Assembly: GCA_021845155.1 (NCBI GenBank)
Contig: JAKBSB010000052.1
Span: 1-8,056, forward strand
Direction of reading: 5' to 3'
DNA: 8,056 nucleotides
DNA from: Thermoplasmata archaeon
GTDB lineage: Archaea; Thermoplasmatota; Thermoplasmata; Thermoplasmatales; Thermoplasmataceae
A model generated the notes under the pieces. It was not told where the DNA came from, made no database searches, and saw nothing but the letters and a program-made list of their open reading frames with translations. How positions within the stretch are numbered: position 1 is the stretch's first letter; every line of letters starts with the position of its first letter. Shown in pieces: positions 1-7,074 of the stretch. The translations under genes were made by a program, and so were the position numbers.

Positions 1-380
1 CACTTGCTTTTCTCATAACAACTTATCCATTGATATACTTAGGGCTGAGCCATAGCCTCTTCGCAATCGTGGCTGCATTTTCTGTACAGGCATTCATCGA
101 GGCAATGATATTCGCAACCTTGCCGGCATTTCTTGCCGAGAAATTCAGCAAACGTTACAGGGCGACTGCAGTTGGCTTCGCATACAACGCGGGAGGAATT
201 GCCGCAAGCTTCTCAACAACCATTATACTTATATTCGTTGCGTTTCACTTCAGTCTTTTAAACGTATGGAGTTTTATAGTTATAGGTGCATCCCTGCTGA
301 TGATCGCCGGAATAATTTTTTCAAGCGAAACATGGTCCTCAAAATATTCCAAGAAGAGCGACGACAAAATAACTCTTTAA
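1..380 (+). CDS. MFS transporter, C-terminal fragment (5' end outside window)
   Basis: The frame is open from the first bases of the window (reading LAFLITTYP before the first possible internal TTG start at 30), so this is the end of a longer gene and not a small protein. About 125 residues remain. They hold roughly three hydrophobic segments, a cytoplasmic loop and a charged tail (KYSKKSDDK). The stretch LPAFLAEKFSKRYRATAVGF, followed by YNAGGIAAS, is the loop-plus-helix pattern of major facilitator superfamily members of the metabolite:H+ symporter/sugar-porter type (P-x-x-x-x-E-x-F-x-x-x-x-R-A-T-x-x-G, then a Gly-rich helix start). It is therefore a secondary carrier in the cytoplasmic membrane, probably proton-driven. 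The substrate cannot be read from this fragment. Family assignment is fairly sure; subfamily is inference. Confidence 0.8.
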   Translation, partial: LAFLITTYPLIYLGLSHSLFAIVAAFSVQAFIEAMIFATLPAFLAEKFSKRYRATAVGFAYNAGGIAASFSTTIILIFVAFHFSLLNVWSFIVIGASLLMIAGIIFSSETWSSKYSKKSDDKITL

Positions 381-386
381 AAAATA

Positions 387-439
387 AAGTTATATTTTCA
401 TAAGTTCAAAATTATAACTTCTCCATTCTTTTGTTTTTT
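387..439 (+). terminator. Possible terminator after the MFS gene
   Basis: An 8-base inverted repeat (AAGTTATA at 387-394 and TATAACTT at 413-420, extendable inward past one mismatch) begins 6 bases after the MFS stop codon. It is followed by a T-rich tract with six Ts at 434-439. Archaeal termination relies mainly on T-runs, so the T-tract is the stronger part of the evidence and the stem may be chance in AT-rich DNA. Confidence 0.4.
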
Positions 440-480
440 CAAATTATTATTCAGGATTCAAATTTTTTTCATAAGCAAAC

Positions 481-520
481 ATTATTATACGCTATACAAG
501 TGTATTAAAACGAGACATAT
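481..520 (+). promoter_or_regulatory. Promoter of the DUF3311-SSS operon
   Basis: A TATA-like box (CTATACAAG, 492-500, or ATTATTATAC just before it) is centred about 25 bases before the ATG at 521. This is the spacing expected for an archaeal leaderless transcript starting at or next to the start codon. No Shine-Dalgarno sequence precedes this ATG, which agrees with leaderless initiation. Confidence 0.5.
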
Positions 521-730
521 ATGAAGAAAACTTCATTGATTGTTCTGGTTTCAGTTTTGACCCTTCTTCCATTTGTGGGTCTGCTGATTGTGCCTGGTTA
601 TAGCAAGACAAGCCCTGAAATTGGTGGATTGCCGTTTTTCTACTGGTATCAGATATTATGGCTGTTTCTTGCCACAGTCCTGTTTGGTTCTGCCGCGGTT
701 ATATGGAACAGGTCCGAGGAAGGTGACTGA
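521..730 (+). CDS. DUF3311-family small membrane protein, partner of SSS permease
   Basis: This 69-residue protein has two hydrophobic helices, about residues 5-26 and 42-62. They are joined by a short loop containing Pro, Gly and aromatic residues (GLPFFYWYQILWL), and the protein ends in a charged tail (NRSEEGD). Size, the two-helix pattern and the FFYWYQ-x-x-W signature fit the DUF3311 family. That family is typically encoded directly upstream of sodium:solute-symporter permeases of the MctP/YhjB type, the same arrangement as here: the permease ATG is 2 bases after this stop. By analogy with other small-subunit/SSS pairs it is probably an accessory subunit that helps the permease fold or function in the cytoplasmic membrane; this role is inference. 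The ATG at 521 is chosen because a TATA-like box sits about 25 bases upstream. Confidence 0.8.
   Translation: MKKTSLIVLVSVLTLLPFVGLLIVPGYSKTSPEIGGLPFFYWYQILWLFLATVLFGSAAVIWNRSEEGD
721..726 (+). promoter_or_regulatory. Shine-Dalgarno site for the SSS permease
   Basis: AGGTGA matches the complement of the archaeal 16S rRNA 3' end (GGAGGTGAT core). It lies inside the last codons of the DUF3311 gene, 6 bases before the permease ATG at 733. It supports that start and indicates translation from a shared mRNA. Confidence 0.65.
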
Positions 731-732
731 AA

Positions 733-2277
733 ATGCTCAGTTATCTTGGAATTGGCGTCTTCGTAGCCCTGTTCGTGGTTTTCGTATTTCTTGGGGTTTA
801 CGGACGAAACTACAAAAGAGGCGACCTCAAGAAAATGGATGAGTGGTCCATCGGAGGCAGGCATTTCAGTGTATGGATTGTATGGTTCCTCGTGGGTGCT
901 GACCTTTATACCGCATATACTTTCATTGCAATACCATCTTCAGTTTTTGCTGTAGGATCTATTTACTTTTATGCAGTGCCTTATGTTGCTCTTACCTTTG
1001 GAATTGCAATGTGGGCGATGCCGAAACTCTGGAAAATATCCAAGGAAAAGGGATATGTTACTGGTGCTGACTTCATAAAAGGATATTCAAAGAGCAGACT
1101 GCTCGCGGTCCTGGTTGCTGTGGTGGGCATAGTCGCAGAACTTCCATATATTGCGCTGCAAATAGTTGGAATGCTTTCAGTACTCACCGTCATGTTCCAC
1201 GGAATATCAAATATTACCATAGTTACAGATCTTGCACTGATCCTTTCTTTCGTAATACTGGCAGCGTTCACTTTCATGAACGGGCTGAGAGGTGCCACGT
1301 TCACTGCAATATTCAAGGACGCCATAATCCTGCTAAGCGTGGCAATTGTGGTCATAATAGTGGTGGCACACAGTGATCTCTCTGCAGCATTTACGACACT
1401 GAGTGGCAAAACCGGGTATTTCCATGTGCTCCCTATTGACTTCAATGCTTATTGGAGCCTGTTCCTAATGAGTGCTCTTGCCCTTTACCTGTATCCACAC
1501 GCGATAACAGGATCACTCAGTGCCAAGAACAGGAAAGTCTTGAGGACCAGCCAGTCCCTGCTCCCGCTTTACGGGGTAGGTCTTGCATTCCTCGCACTGT
1601 TTGGAATAATGGTCTATTCCAACTCGTCTGCCATGGCATTCCTGGGCACATTTGCCTCTGCTTCCAGGGGAACATACGTTGTGCCTGCCCTGATACTGTA
1701 TACTCTTCCAAGCTGGCTCACCGGATTTGCTTTCCTTGGAATATTCATCGGAGGGCTTGTTCCTGCATCGATTATGGCAATATCACAGGCAAACCTGTTT
1801 ACAAGCAATATAGTAAAGGAGTTCAAACCTGATCTCAAGGGAAGTACGGAAACAGTCATAGCCAAGATTGCATCCGTTGTCTTCATTTTTATTGCTGTAG
1901 GATTCATCTTCCTGTTTCCGCTGACATTTTCAGTACAGCTCCAGCTTTTAGGAGGCATAATAATCCTGCAAACACTCCCTGCACTTTTCCTGGGCCTGGT
2001 TACAGACAAACTCTACAAACATTCCCTCTCTGCTGGCCTTCTGGTGGGTCTGGGATTTGCCATATATTTCATGGAGGTGGCTAATCATTTCAGCACATGG
2101 AAGACTACACTTATTGCAACCAACTCGGAGCTTGGACCATTCTTCATAGGGCTGTTTGCACTCATAGCAAACCTTATTGTGGTCGGGATAGGAACCCTGA
2201 TCTACAGGTATGTTTCAAAGGGTTCTGGACTTCCCGCCAAGAAAGTGGAGGCGCCTGCAGCTAGCCAGGTTAAATAG
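733..2277 (+). CDS. Sodium:solute symporter (SSS) family permease, MctP/YhjB-like
   Basis: This is a 514-residue integral membrane protein, normal length for the SSS family, with about 13 hydrophobic segments and a short hydrophilic C-terminus (KKVEAPAASQVK). Family signs are DEWSIGGRHFSVWIVWFLVG (36-55, the conserved loop into the second helix), MNGLRGATFTAIFKDAIILL (182-201), the LYPHAITGSLSAKNRKVLR segment (253-271) and GGLVPASIMAISQANLFTSN (340-359). The last two closely resemble the MctP/YhjB subgroup, whose characterised members import monocarboxylates or amino acids. The upstream DUF3311 gene supports this subgroup. It should act as a LeuT-fold secondary importer of a small organic acid or amino acid; the exact substrate and the coupling ion (Na+ or H+) cannot be read here. 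The start is supported by a Shine-Dalgarno site and the 2-base gap to the preceding gene. Confidence 0.88.
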   Translation: MLSYLGIGVFVALFVVFVFLGVYGRNYKRGDLKKMDEWSIGGRHFSVWIVWFLVGADLYTAYTFIAIPSSVFAVGSIYFYAVPYVALTFGIAMWAMPKLWKISKEKGYVTGADFIKGYSKSRLLAVLVAVVGIVAELPYIALQIVGMLSVLTVMFHGISNITIVTDLALILSFVILAAFTFMNGLRGATFTAIFKDAIILLSVAIVVIIVVAHSDLSAAFTTLSGKTGYFHVLPIDFNAYWSLFLMSALALYLYPHAITGSLSAKNRKVLRTSQSLLPLYGVGLAFLALFGIMVYSNSSAMAFLGTFASASRGTYVVPALILYTLPSWLTGFAFLGIFIGGLVPASIMAISQANLFTSNIVKEFKPDLKGSTETVIAKIASVVFIFIAVGFIFLFPLTFSVQLQLLGGIIILQTLPALFLGLVTDKLYKHSLSAGLLVGLGFAIYFMEVANHFSTWKTTLIATNSELGPFFIGLFALIANLIVVGIGTLIYRYVSKGSGLPAKKVEAPAASQVK

Positions 2278-2280
2278 GGT

Positions 2281-2334
2281 GTTTTTAATATTTATATACC
2301 AAATTTTAAACTCATTCTAAAAAACTATTTTTTT
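2281..2334 (+). terminator. T-rich terminator region after the SSS gene
   Basis: Two T-runs follow the permease stop: five Ts at 2282-2286 and seven Ts at 2328-2334, in very AT-rich DNA without a strong stem. This is the usual look of an archaeal T-tract terminator, separating the transport operon from the tricorn gene. Confidence 0.45.
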
Positions 2335-2350
2335 CATCTAAGAACAGGGT

Positions 2351-2403
2351 CTAATATAAACGTACAAAATTAATAATACTAATTTCATACTCATGATGAT
2401 TAT
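2351..2403 (+). promoter_or_regulatory. Promoter and leader of the tricorn gene
   Basis: An AATATAAA box (2353-2360) would place transcription start near 2382 and give a leader of about 20 bases with a weak Shine-Dalgarno-like GATGAT at 2395-2400. A second AT box (TTAATAATA, 2370-2378) is spaced for a leaderless start close to the ATG at 2404. The sequence does not decide between them. Confidence 0.45.
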
Positions 2404-5400
2404 ATGAACAGTTACCTGATGTGGCCTGATCTGAAGGGCGAAAATCTGATTTTTGTGCACAATGACCAGTTATGGAGGCATAACCTGAAAAGTGGTGAAA
2501 CATTCACTATACTCAGGGATGCAGGGGCAATATCCAACCCCAAAACTTCACCGGACGGAAAGAAAATTGCATTCAGGGCCCTGAGCAGCAAAGATTCATG
2601 CGCTGAAATATATACAATTGACATTAATGGCGACAGCCTGAAAAGGATCACATTCATGGGGAGCATGGCCACAAACGTTGTGGGATGGAACCCCGAAGGG
2701 AACTTAATTGTTTCATCCGATTACAATACCCCAATGGGAAGATGGATTGAGCTTTTTGAAGTTCCATCAGCGGGGGGAGAGCCGAGAAACCTCGGTTATG
2801 GCCCTGCAAATCATATCGTATACTCCGGGAAAACAAAGCTTCTTGGAAGGAATACAAATGACATCCCCTTCTGGAAAAGATACGGGGGAGGAACAAGCGG
2901 GAGCCTGTGGATTGATTCCGGCAACAGTGGTAATTTCAAGCTCCTGCTGAAAAACTACGGGAGGATAACTTGTCCCATGATCCATGGTGACAAAGTTCTC
3001 TTTGTTTCTGATAAGGACGGTATTGCAAACCTGTATTCCATGGACTTCGACGGGATGAATATACAAAAGGTATCGGATTCCAGGGATTTTTATGTAAGGA
3101 ATACGAGCATAGATGGAGATAGGGTGGCATACCAGGCCGGTGGAAATATCTTCATACTGAACCTTACAAAAGGAAAATCAGAAAGGGTAAACATAAACGT
3201 GAGTTCTCCAGTTCCTGAAGAACTTCATAAATTCGTGAATCCCGAGGATTATCTTACTTCTGTGGCTATAAATAATGATGCTACCCTGGTCGGTTTAGTC
3301 TCCAGGGGACATGGTTTTGTCATGAATCCCCAGGGCGGTCCGGTATTTGAAGTAAAGAAAAAACCGGGCCAGAGGATCAGGAATCTTGATTTTGTGGATG
3401 ATGAAAACGTGATCCTCACAACATCGGACGGGCTTGATGAATACATTGTAAAATACAACATCAGGTCAGGGGATGAAACCGTAAAAAGATTTGAATCAGG
3501 CATTGTGCATGGCATATCGCTCTCTCCGGACAAATCAAAACTTGTTCTTCTTAACAACAGGTTCGAGATGCATTTTTTTGACGTCAAGGAGAATAAATCT
3601 ATACTGATAGATTCCTGCGAGAAAGGTTTCATAGAAGACGCAGTCTGGTCCCCGGACAGCAAATGGATTGCCTACAGTTACCAGAATTCCTCCGAAACGA
3701 CAAATATACGCCTTGCCTCCCCGGATGGAAAGACCAAAATTGATGTGACATCCTATGGAGGCATTGATTACTGCCCCTCATTTGATCCAAATGGAGGTTA
3801 TCTTTACTATATTTCAAGACGAAGCCTGGACCCTGTATATGACAAGATTCTCTTCGATCTCGGATACCCGACTGCCGCAAGAGTAAATGTCGTTTCATTG
3901 CGCAAAAATCTTAACCCGCCAGCAAACATGGTTCCCGAATCCTACGCCGGAAAAGCAGACGAAAAGGAAAGATTCAATATTGATGCAGATGGGATTGGGA
4001 ATCGTATAGAAACAATGCCAATGGAGATGGCGGATTACGAAAAAATATTCAGTGACGGGTCAAGTGTGTTTTATCTTGAATTCCCTCCAGAAGGAGCCAT
4101 GAAGTATTATCTTTACAGCAGCAGTAAAAGATCATCCGGTACACTGAAAGCTTACGATATAAAGACGGGCAAGACAAGAGTTGTCGCTTCAGGAATAAGC
4201 GACTTCAGTTTCTCCGGTGACATGAAGAAGATACTTATCGACAGTGCCGGAAAATACAGGATAACTCCTTCCACAACAACATCCATGGGATTCCCCTCTC
4301 CACAGGGAATGCCAGGAGCTCTGGAGGACATCAACATTGATGTTCAGAGGGTACGCTTCCAGGTGGATCTCAAATCGGAGTGGGACGAGATGTTCAGGGA
4401 AGCTTGGAAACTGATGAATGAAAACTACTGGAATCCAAGAAAAGTGAAGGAGGAATGGAAGAAGGTATATGACATGTACCACCCTCTGCTCGAAGGGATT
4501 TCCACAAGATCAGAACTCTCTGATCTGATCAAGGAGGCGAACGGGGAGCTTGGAACATCCCATGCCTATGAAATGGGTGGCGATATCACTGACAGGAGAA
4601 TCCCACGTGTTGGGAAGATCGGAATCAGGGTGCGACAGGGCAGCAATGGTTTTGATCTGGACAAGGTTTTCAGGGGAGATCAGTCCAATCCGGAAGAGAG
4701 GAATCCCCTTCTTTTCTTTGGCCTTGATCTTGAAGGTTCAACCATAACCGGCATAGACAATGAAATAATTAACCCTAAAGAACCACTTGGAAAGTACATG
4801 CTGGGAAAAGGCGGATACTTTGTCAACATGAATTTCTCTGTCAAGGGGAAAGATCAGGGGGTGGTTGTCAAGGCCCTGGAAGATGACAGGAGAATACTGT
4901 ATAGGGACTGGGTAGAAGCAAACCGTTCCTATGTTCACAGGAAGTCCGGAGGAAAAGTGGGATATGTACACATTCCTGACATGGGGCCAACAGGGTTCGG
5001 TGAATTTCACAGGCTTTTCATACAGGAATACCGGAAAGACGGACTCATTGTGGACGTGAGGTGGAATGGCGGAGGACATGTATCACAGCTGATACTTGAA
5101 AAGCTCAGGAGGGAAATACTTGGATATGATTTCCCCAGAAGAGGCGATCCTGAGCATTATCCGGCATATTCAGTAAATGGTCCAATTGTTGCCCTAACAA
5201 ACGAAATGGCTGGATCAGACGGCGATATTTTCTCGCACAGCTTCAAGCTGATGAAGCTCGGTCCACTCCTGGGGATAAGAACCTGGGGCGGAGTGGTCGG
5301 CATAAACCCGAAAATAACCCTGGTGGACGGAACCACTGTTACACAGCCACAATTCGCATTCTGGTTCAAGGATGTTGGATGGGGTGTGGAAAACTATGGC

Positions 5401-5544
5401 ACAGACCCGGACATTGAAGTTGAAAATGGCCCGACTGATTATATGAATCACAAAGATGTCCAGCTGGACAGGACCATAGAAGAGGTCAGCAGGATCATAA
5501 AAGAGAAAGGAAAAATAATACCGGAACTTCCCGAAAGAAACTGA
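2404..5544 (+). CDS. tri: Tricorn protease
   Basis: This 1046-residue cytosolic peptidase corresponds to the about 1071-residue Thermoplasma acidophilum enzyme, which assembles into hexamers and cuts proteasome-derived oligopeptides into very short peptides for aminopeptidase partners. The order is two beta-propellers (about 1-290 and 291-650; blade signatures SPDGKKIAF at 49-57 and SPDSKWIAY at 416-424), helical C1 domain (about 654-728), PDZ-like domain (about 738-850) and catalytic C2 domain (about 852-1040). Ser719-His720 (GTSHAYEMGG), Ser938 (AGSDGD) and Glu996 (VENYGTDPD) match the T. acidophilum tetrad Ser745/His746/Ser965/Glu1023. Gly891 (WNGGGH) matches the oxyanion Gly918, and Asp909 (GYDFPRRG) matches Asp936, which gives basic P1 preference. 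The enzyme should therefore be active. The ATG start matches the N-terminus of the known protein (NPDIHGDRIIFV versus WPDLKGENLIFV). None of the known tricorn cofactor peptidases (F1, F2, F3) is nearby. Confidence 0.97.
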   Translation: MNSYLMWPDLKGENLIFVHNDQLWRHNLKSGETFTILRDAGAISNPKTSPDGKKIAFRALSSKDSCAEIYTIDINGDSLKRITFMGSMATNVVGWNPEGNLIVSSDYNTPMGRWIELFEVPSAGGEPRNLGYGPANHIVYSGKTKLLGRNTNDIPFWKRYGGGTSGSLWIDSGNSGNFKLLLKNYGRITCPMIHGDKVLFVSDKDGIANLYSMDFDGMNIQKVSDSRDFYVRNTSIDGDRVAYQAGGNIFILNLTKGKSERVNINVSSPVPEELHKFVNPEDYLTSVAINNDATLVGLVSRGHGFVMNPQGGPVFEVKKKPGQRIRNLDFVDDENVILTTSDGLDEYIVKYNIRSGDETVKRFESGIVHGISLSPDKSKLVLLNNRFEMHFFDVKENKSILIDSCEKGFIEDAVWSPDSKWIAYSYQNSSETTNIRLASPDGKTKIDVTSYGGIDYCPSFDPNGGYLYYISRRSLDPVYDKILFDLGYPTAARVNVVSLRKNLNPPANMVPESYAGKADEKERFNIDADGIGNRIETMPMEMADYEKIFSDGSSVFYLEFPPEGAMKYYLYSSSKRSSGTLKAYDIKTGKTRVVASGISDFSFSGDMKKILIDSAGKYRITPSTTTSMGFPSPQGMPGALEDINIDVQRVRFQVDLKSEWDEMFREAWKLMNENYWNPRKVKEEWKKVYDMYHPLLEGISTRSELSDLIKEANGELGTSHAYEMGGDITDRRIPRVGKIGIRVRQGSNGFDLDKVFRGDQSNPEERNPLLFFGLDLEGSTITGIDNEIINPKEPLGKYMLGKGGYFVNMNFSVKGKDQGVVVKALEDDRRILYRDWVEANRSYVHRKSGGKVGYVHIPDMGPTGFGEFHRLFIQEYRKDGLIVDVRWNGGGHVSQLILEKLRREILGYDFPRRGDPEHYPAYSVNGPIVALTNEMAGSDGDIFSHSFKLMKLGPLLGIRTWGGVVGINPKITLVDGTTVTQPQFAFWFKDVGWGVENYGTDPDIEVENGPTDYMNHKDVQLDRTIEEVSRIIKEKGKIIPELPERN

Positions 5545-5559
5545 TGTGGTGTACAGCAT

Positions 5560-6159
5560 TCATGTTGGCTGGTTACCATCACCAAGCATTTTTTTGTATA
5601 TATAATCCATTTTTTTATTAAGGCTGTCCAGGTTCTCCATTATTTGTGGTATATGCTTGTTATAGATGCTTTCAAGATTATCTATCTTGGCCATGAGAAG
5701 ATCTACCTTGTTCTGGAGACCCTCTGATAGTTCTGCTTTCTGTTCCTTACCTGTCGAAAGATTTCTTGACACTCTCCGGAAATAATCCTTGTCATAGGTT
5801 CCAGTCAGTTTGCCAGGTTCCATTGAAAGATCCTTTGCGGAGACATATTTTGAGAATATGAAATCGGTAAATTTCAGATCCTGTTCTCTGGCATCGTGGC
5901 AGTCTTTTTCTTCAACCGGCACAGATAATCCGTTGGAGAAGACGACTTTTATGCCATTATCTGCACAGACGGGATATTCAAAAGTCTTTATGCGCTCCTC
6001 AACTCTTCCCTGAAGGTCGGAGTAAACAGTAAATGGGAAAGAACCCTTAAGCGCCTGCACTGTACGTCTCAGCTCAAGAAGTTTCCGGTAGCTTCCGGAA
6101 AATGTAATGTCATTTTTAAGGGCATTGTGGTCTAACGTAATTTTCGATGAGATTTCCAT
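5560..6159 (-). CDS. Hypothetical protein with C-terminal coiled coil
   Basis: I do not recognise this 199-residue protein. It has no signal peptide or membrane segment, so it is probably cytosolic. Residues 1-80 look like a compact alpha/beta domain with beta-like stretches (FPFTVYSDL 41-49, IKVVFSNGLSVPV 70-82). Residues 95-135 are mixed and basic. From about 140 to 193 hydrophobic residues recur with heptad spacing (L144, L148, V152, L155, I159, L162, then I170, I173, L177, L180, M184, I187, M191), a likely coiled coil broken by Pro171. This suggests self-association or a partner protein. The gene is convergent with tricorn, 15 bases between stops, and lies 86 bases downstream of the SpoIIM-like gene on the same strand, so it could be co-transcribed with it or use a weak TATA-like GATATTTC about 25 bases before its ATG. 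Length and codon-like composition support a real gene; function unknown. Confidence 0.72.
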   Translation of the reverse strand: MEISSKITLDHNALKNDITFSGSYRKLLELRRTVQALKGSFPFTVYSDLQGRVEERIKTFEYPVCADNGIKVVFSNGLSVPVEEKDCHDAREQDLKFTDFIFSKYVSAKDLSMEPGKLTGTYDKDYFRRVSRNLSTGKEQKAELSEGLQNKVDLLMAKIDNLESIYNKHIPQIMENLDSLNKKMDYIYKKMLGDGNQPT

Positions 6160-6245
6160 TATAAAATTTATGCACCATGAGAAATATCATGAGCGAAATT
6201 AATTGGGTTTATTTCCAGCTATTTTAGGAGTATCTTCAAGATGAC

Positions 6246-6992
6246 TCAGATCTTTCCAAAGGTTTCATCTATGGTTTCGGTTGGGTTGAACCCTCTCCTC
6301 TTTCCTGCGGTTCCGTCACGGGTAATCCTCCTGAAAAGGTAAATGAGGGCAATTATTACCGGTATTGCCGGAATCCACATCATTATGGGATAGATAAGAT
6401 CATAAGGAGCCGGGTATATGGTTTCAAAGACAATCTCAGTGGTTTCAAACAGGCCGGCTACCATAAGTTCCAGGACCACAAACAGGTAAAGGAGGCCTAT
6501 CCTCTTCAATCTGGAACCGAATTCGTCTCCCCTTTTTACAAGCGTATAGATAATATATATGCTGGCACCCGTTGCAATGGCATAAGAGGGTAGTTCTAGC
6601 CAGGTATGCGGAAGCAAGGCCAGGGTAAAAAATATAAGTAGTCCCGAAGTGTGAATTCCAGTTCCCTCCAGTGAAATTATGACTGCAGTCTCGACAACTG
6701 AGAAGAAATAGAAGAATATCCCGATTATGGGAACAAATTCTATTGTTGCGATCAGGAGGTTATGAGGGAATATGGAAAGGAACATTGGAATAAATGACTC
6801 GCCGTCTATGGAACTCTGTTCATTCTTGAAAGTGTTGTACAGGGCTGCATCATGCAGACTTAATGATGATATGGCGATATATATGCCCATTTCTATAATG
6901 AACAATATGAGAAATATTCTCCCAAACTTCAGGGATCCATTCCTGAAAAGAAAACTGTCTTCTTTCAATGCCACAATAAGTAAATCAAGCAA
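6246..6992 (-). CDS. SpoIIM/DUF95-family integral membrane protein
   Basis: This 248-residue protein has about five or six membrane segments (about 24-43, 73-106, 115-150, 165-183, 199-221) and a basic, hydrophilic C-terminal tail (RDGTAGKRRGFNP). The motif LLPHTWLELPSYAIATGASI (126-145) matches the P-H-x-x-x-E-x-P-x-x-x-x-A core of the stage II sporulation protein M/DUF95 family, and SIFPHNLLIATIEFVPIIG (73-91) fits the conserved amphipathic helix before it. In Bacillus SpoIIM works in engulfment; archaeal members are widespread in organisms that neither sporulate nor have a cell wall, and their role is unknown, perhaps membrane organisation or export (inference). The start is TTG at 6992-6990, directly preceded by an in-frame TAA, so the gene cannot begin earlier; a GTG at codon 7 is the main alternative. 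A TATA-like box lies about 31 bases upstream. Confidence 0.85.
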   Translation of the reverse strand: MLDLLIVALKEDSFLFRNGSLKFGRIFLILFIIEMGIYIAISSLSLHDAALYNTFKNEQSSIDGESFIPMFLSIFPHNLLIATIEFVPIIGIFFYFFSVVETAVIISLEGTGIHTSGLLIFFTLALLPHTWLELPSYAIATGASIYIIYTLVKRGDEFGSRLKRIGLLYLFVVLELMVAGLFETTEIVFETIYPAPYDLIYPIMMWIPAIPVIIALIYLFRRITRDGTAGKRRGFNPTETIDETFGKI

Positions 6993-7019
6993 TTAATATT
7001 TTTTGATAAAATTTTGACA

Positions 7020-7027
7020 TAAATATT
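7020..7027 (-). promoter_or_regulatory. TATA-like box for the SpoIIM-family gene
   Basis: On the minus strand this reads AATATTTA, centred about 31 bases before the TTG start, predicting transcription from about 6998 and a leader of only a few bases. There is no Shine-Dalgarno sequence, so initiation would be effectively leaderless. Confidence 0.4.
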
Positions 7028-7046
7028 GCCATAATACTTCAAAAAC

Positions 7047-7054
7047 AATATAAG
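7047..7054 (+). promoter_or_regulatory. TATA-like box for the 89-residue protein gene
   Basis: AATATAAG is centred about 25 bases before the ATG at 7075, the classic distance for a leaderless archaeal transcript. Together with the box at 7020-7027 it makes 6993-7074 a compact divergent promoter region of 82 bases. Confidence 0.5.
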
Positions 7055-7074
7055 TATCATGCCATTGGAGAAGG

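Noticed and set aside
588..842. 84-residue plus-strand frame overlapping the DUF3311 and SSS genes
   Set aside because: It crosses the junction of two well-supported genes in another frame and has no recognisable features.
981..1445. 154-residue open frame on the minus strand inside the SSS gene
   Set aside because: It is the antisense shadow of an unmistakable transporter gene; its protein is Ser/Thr/Ala-rich with no family features.
4738..5079. 113-residue minus-strand frame, and others antisense to tricorn
   Set aside because: They lie wholly within the tricorn coding region, have no promoter or ribosome site, and their translations look like shadow sequence.
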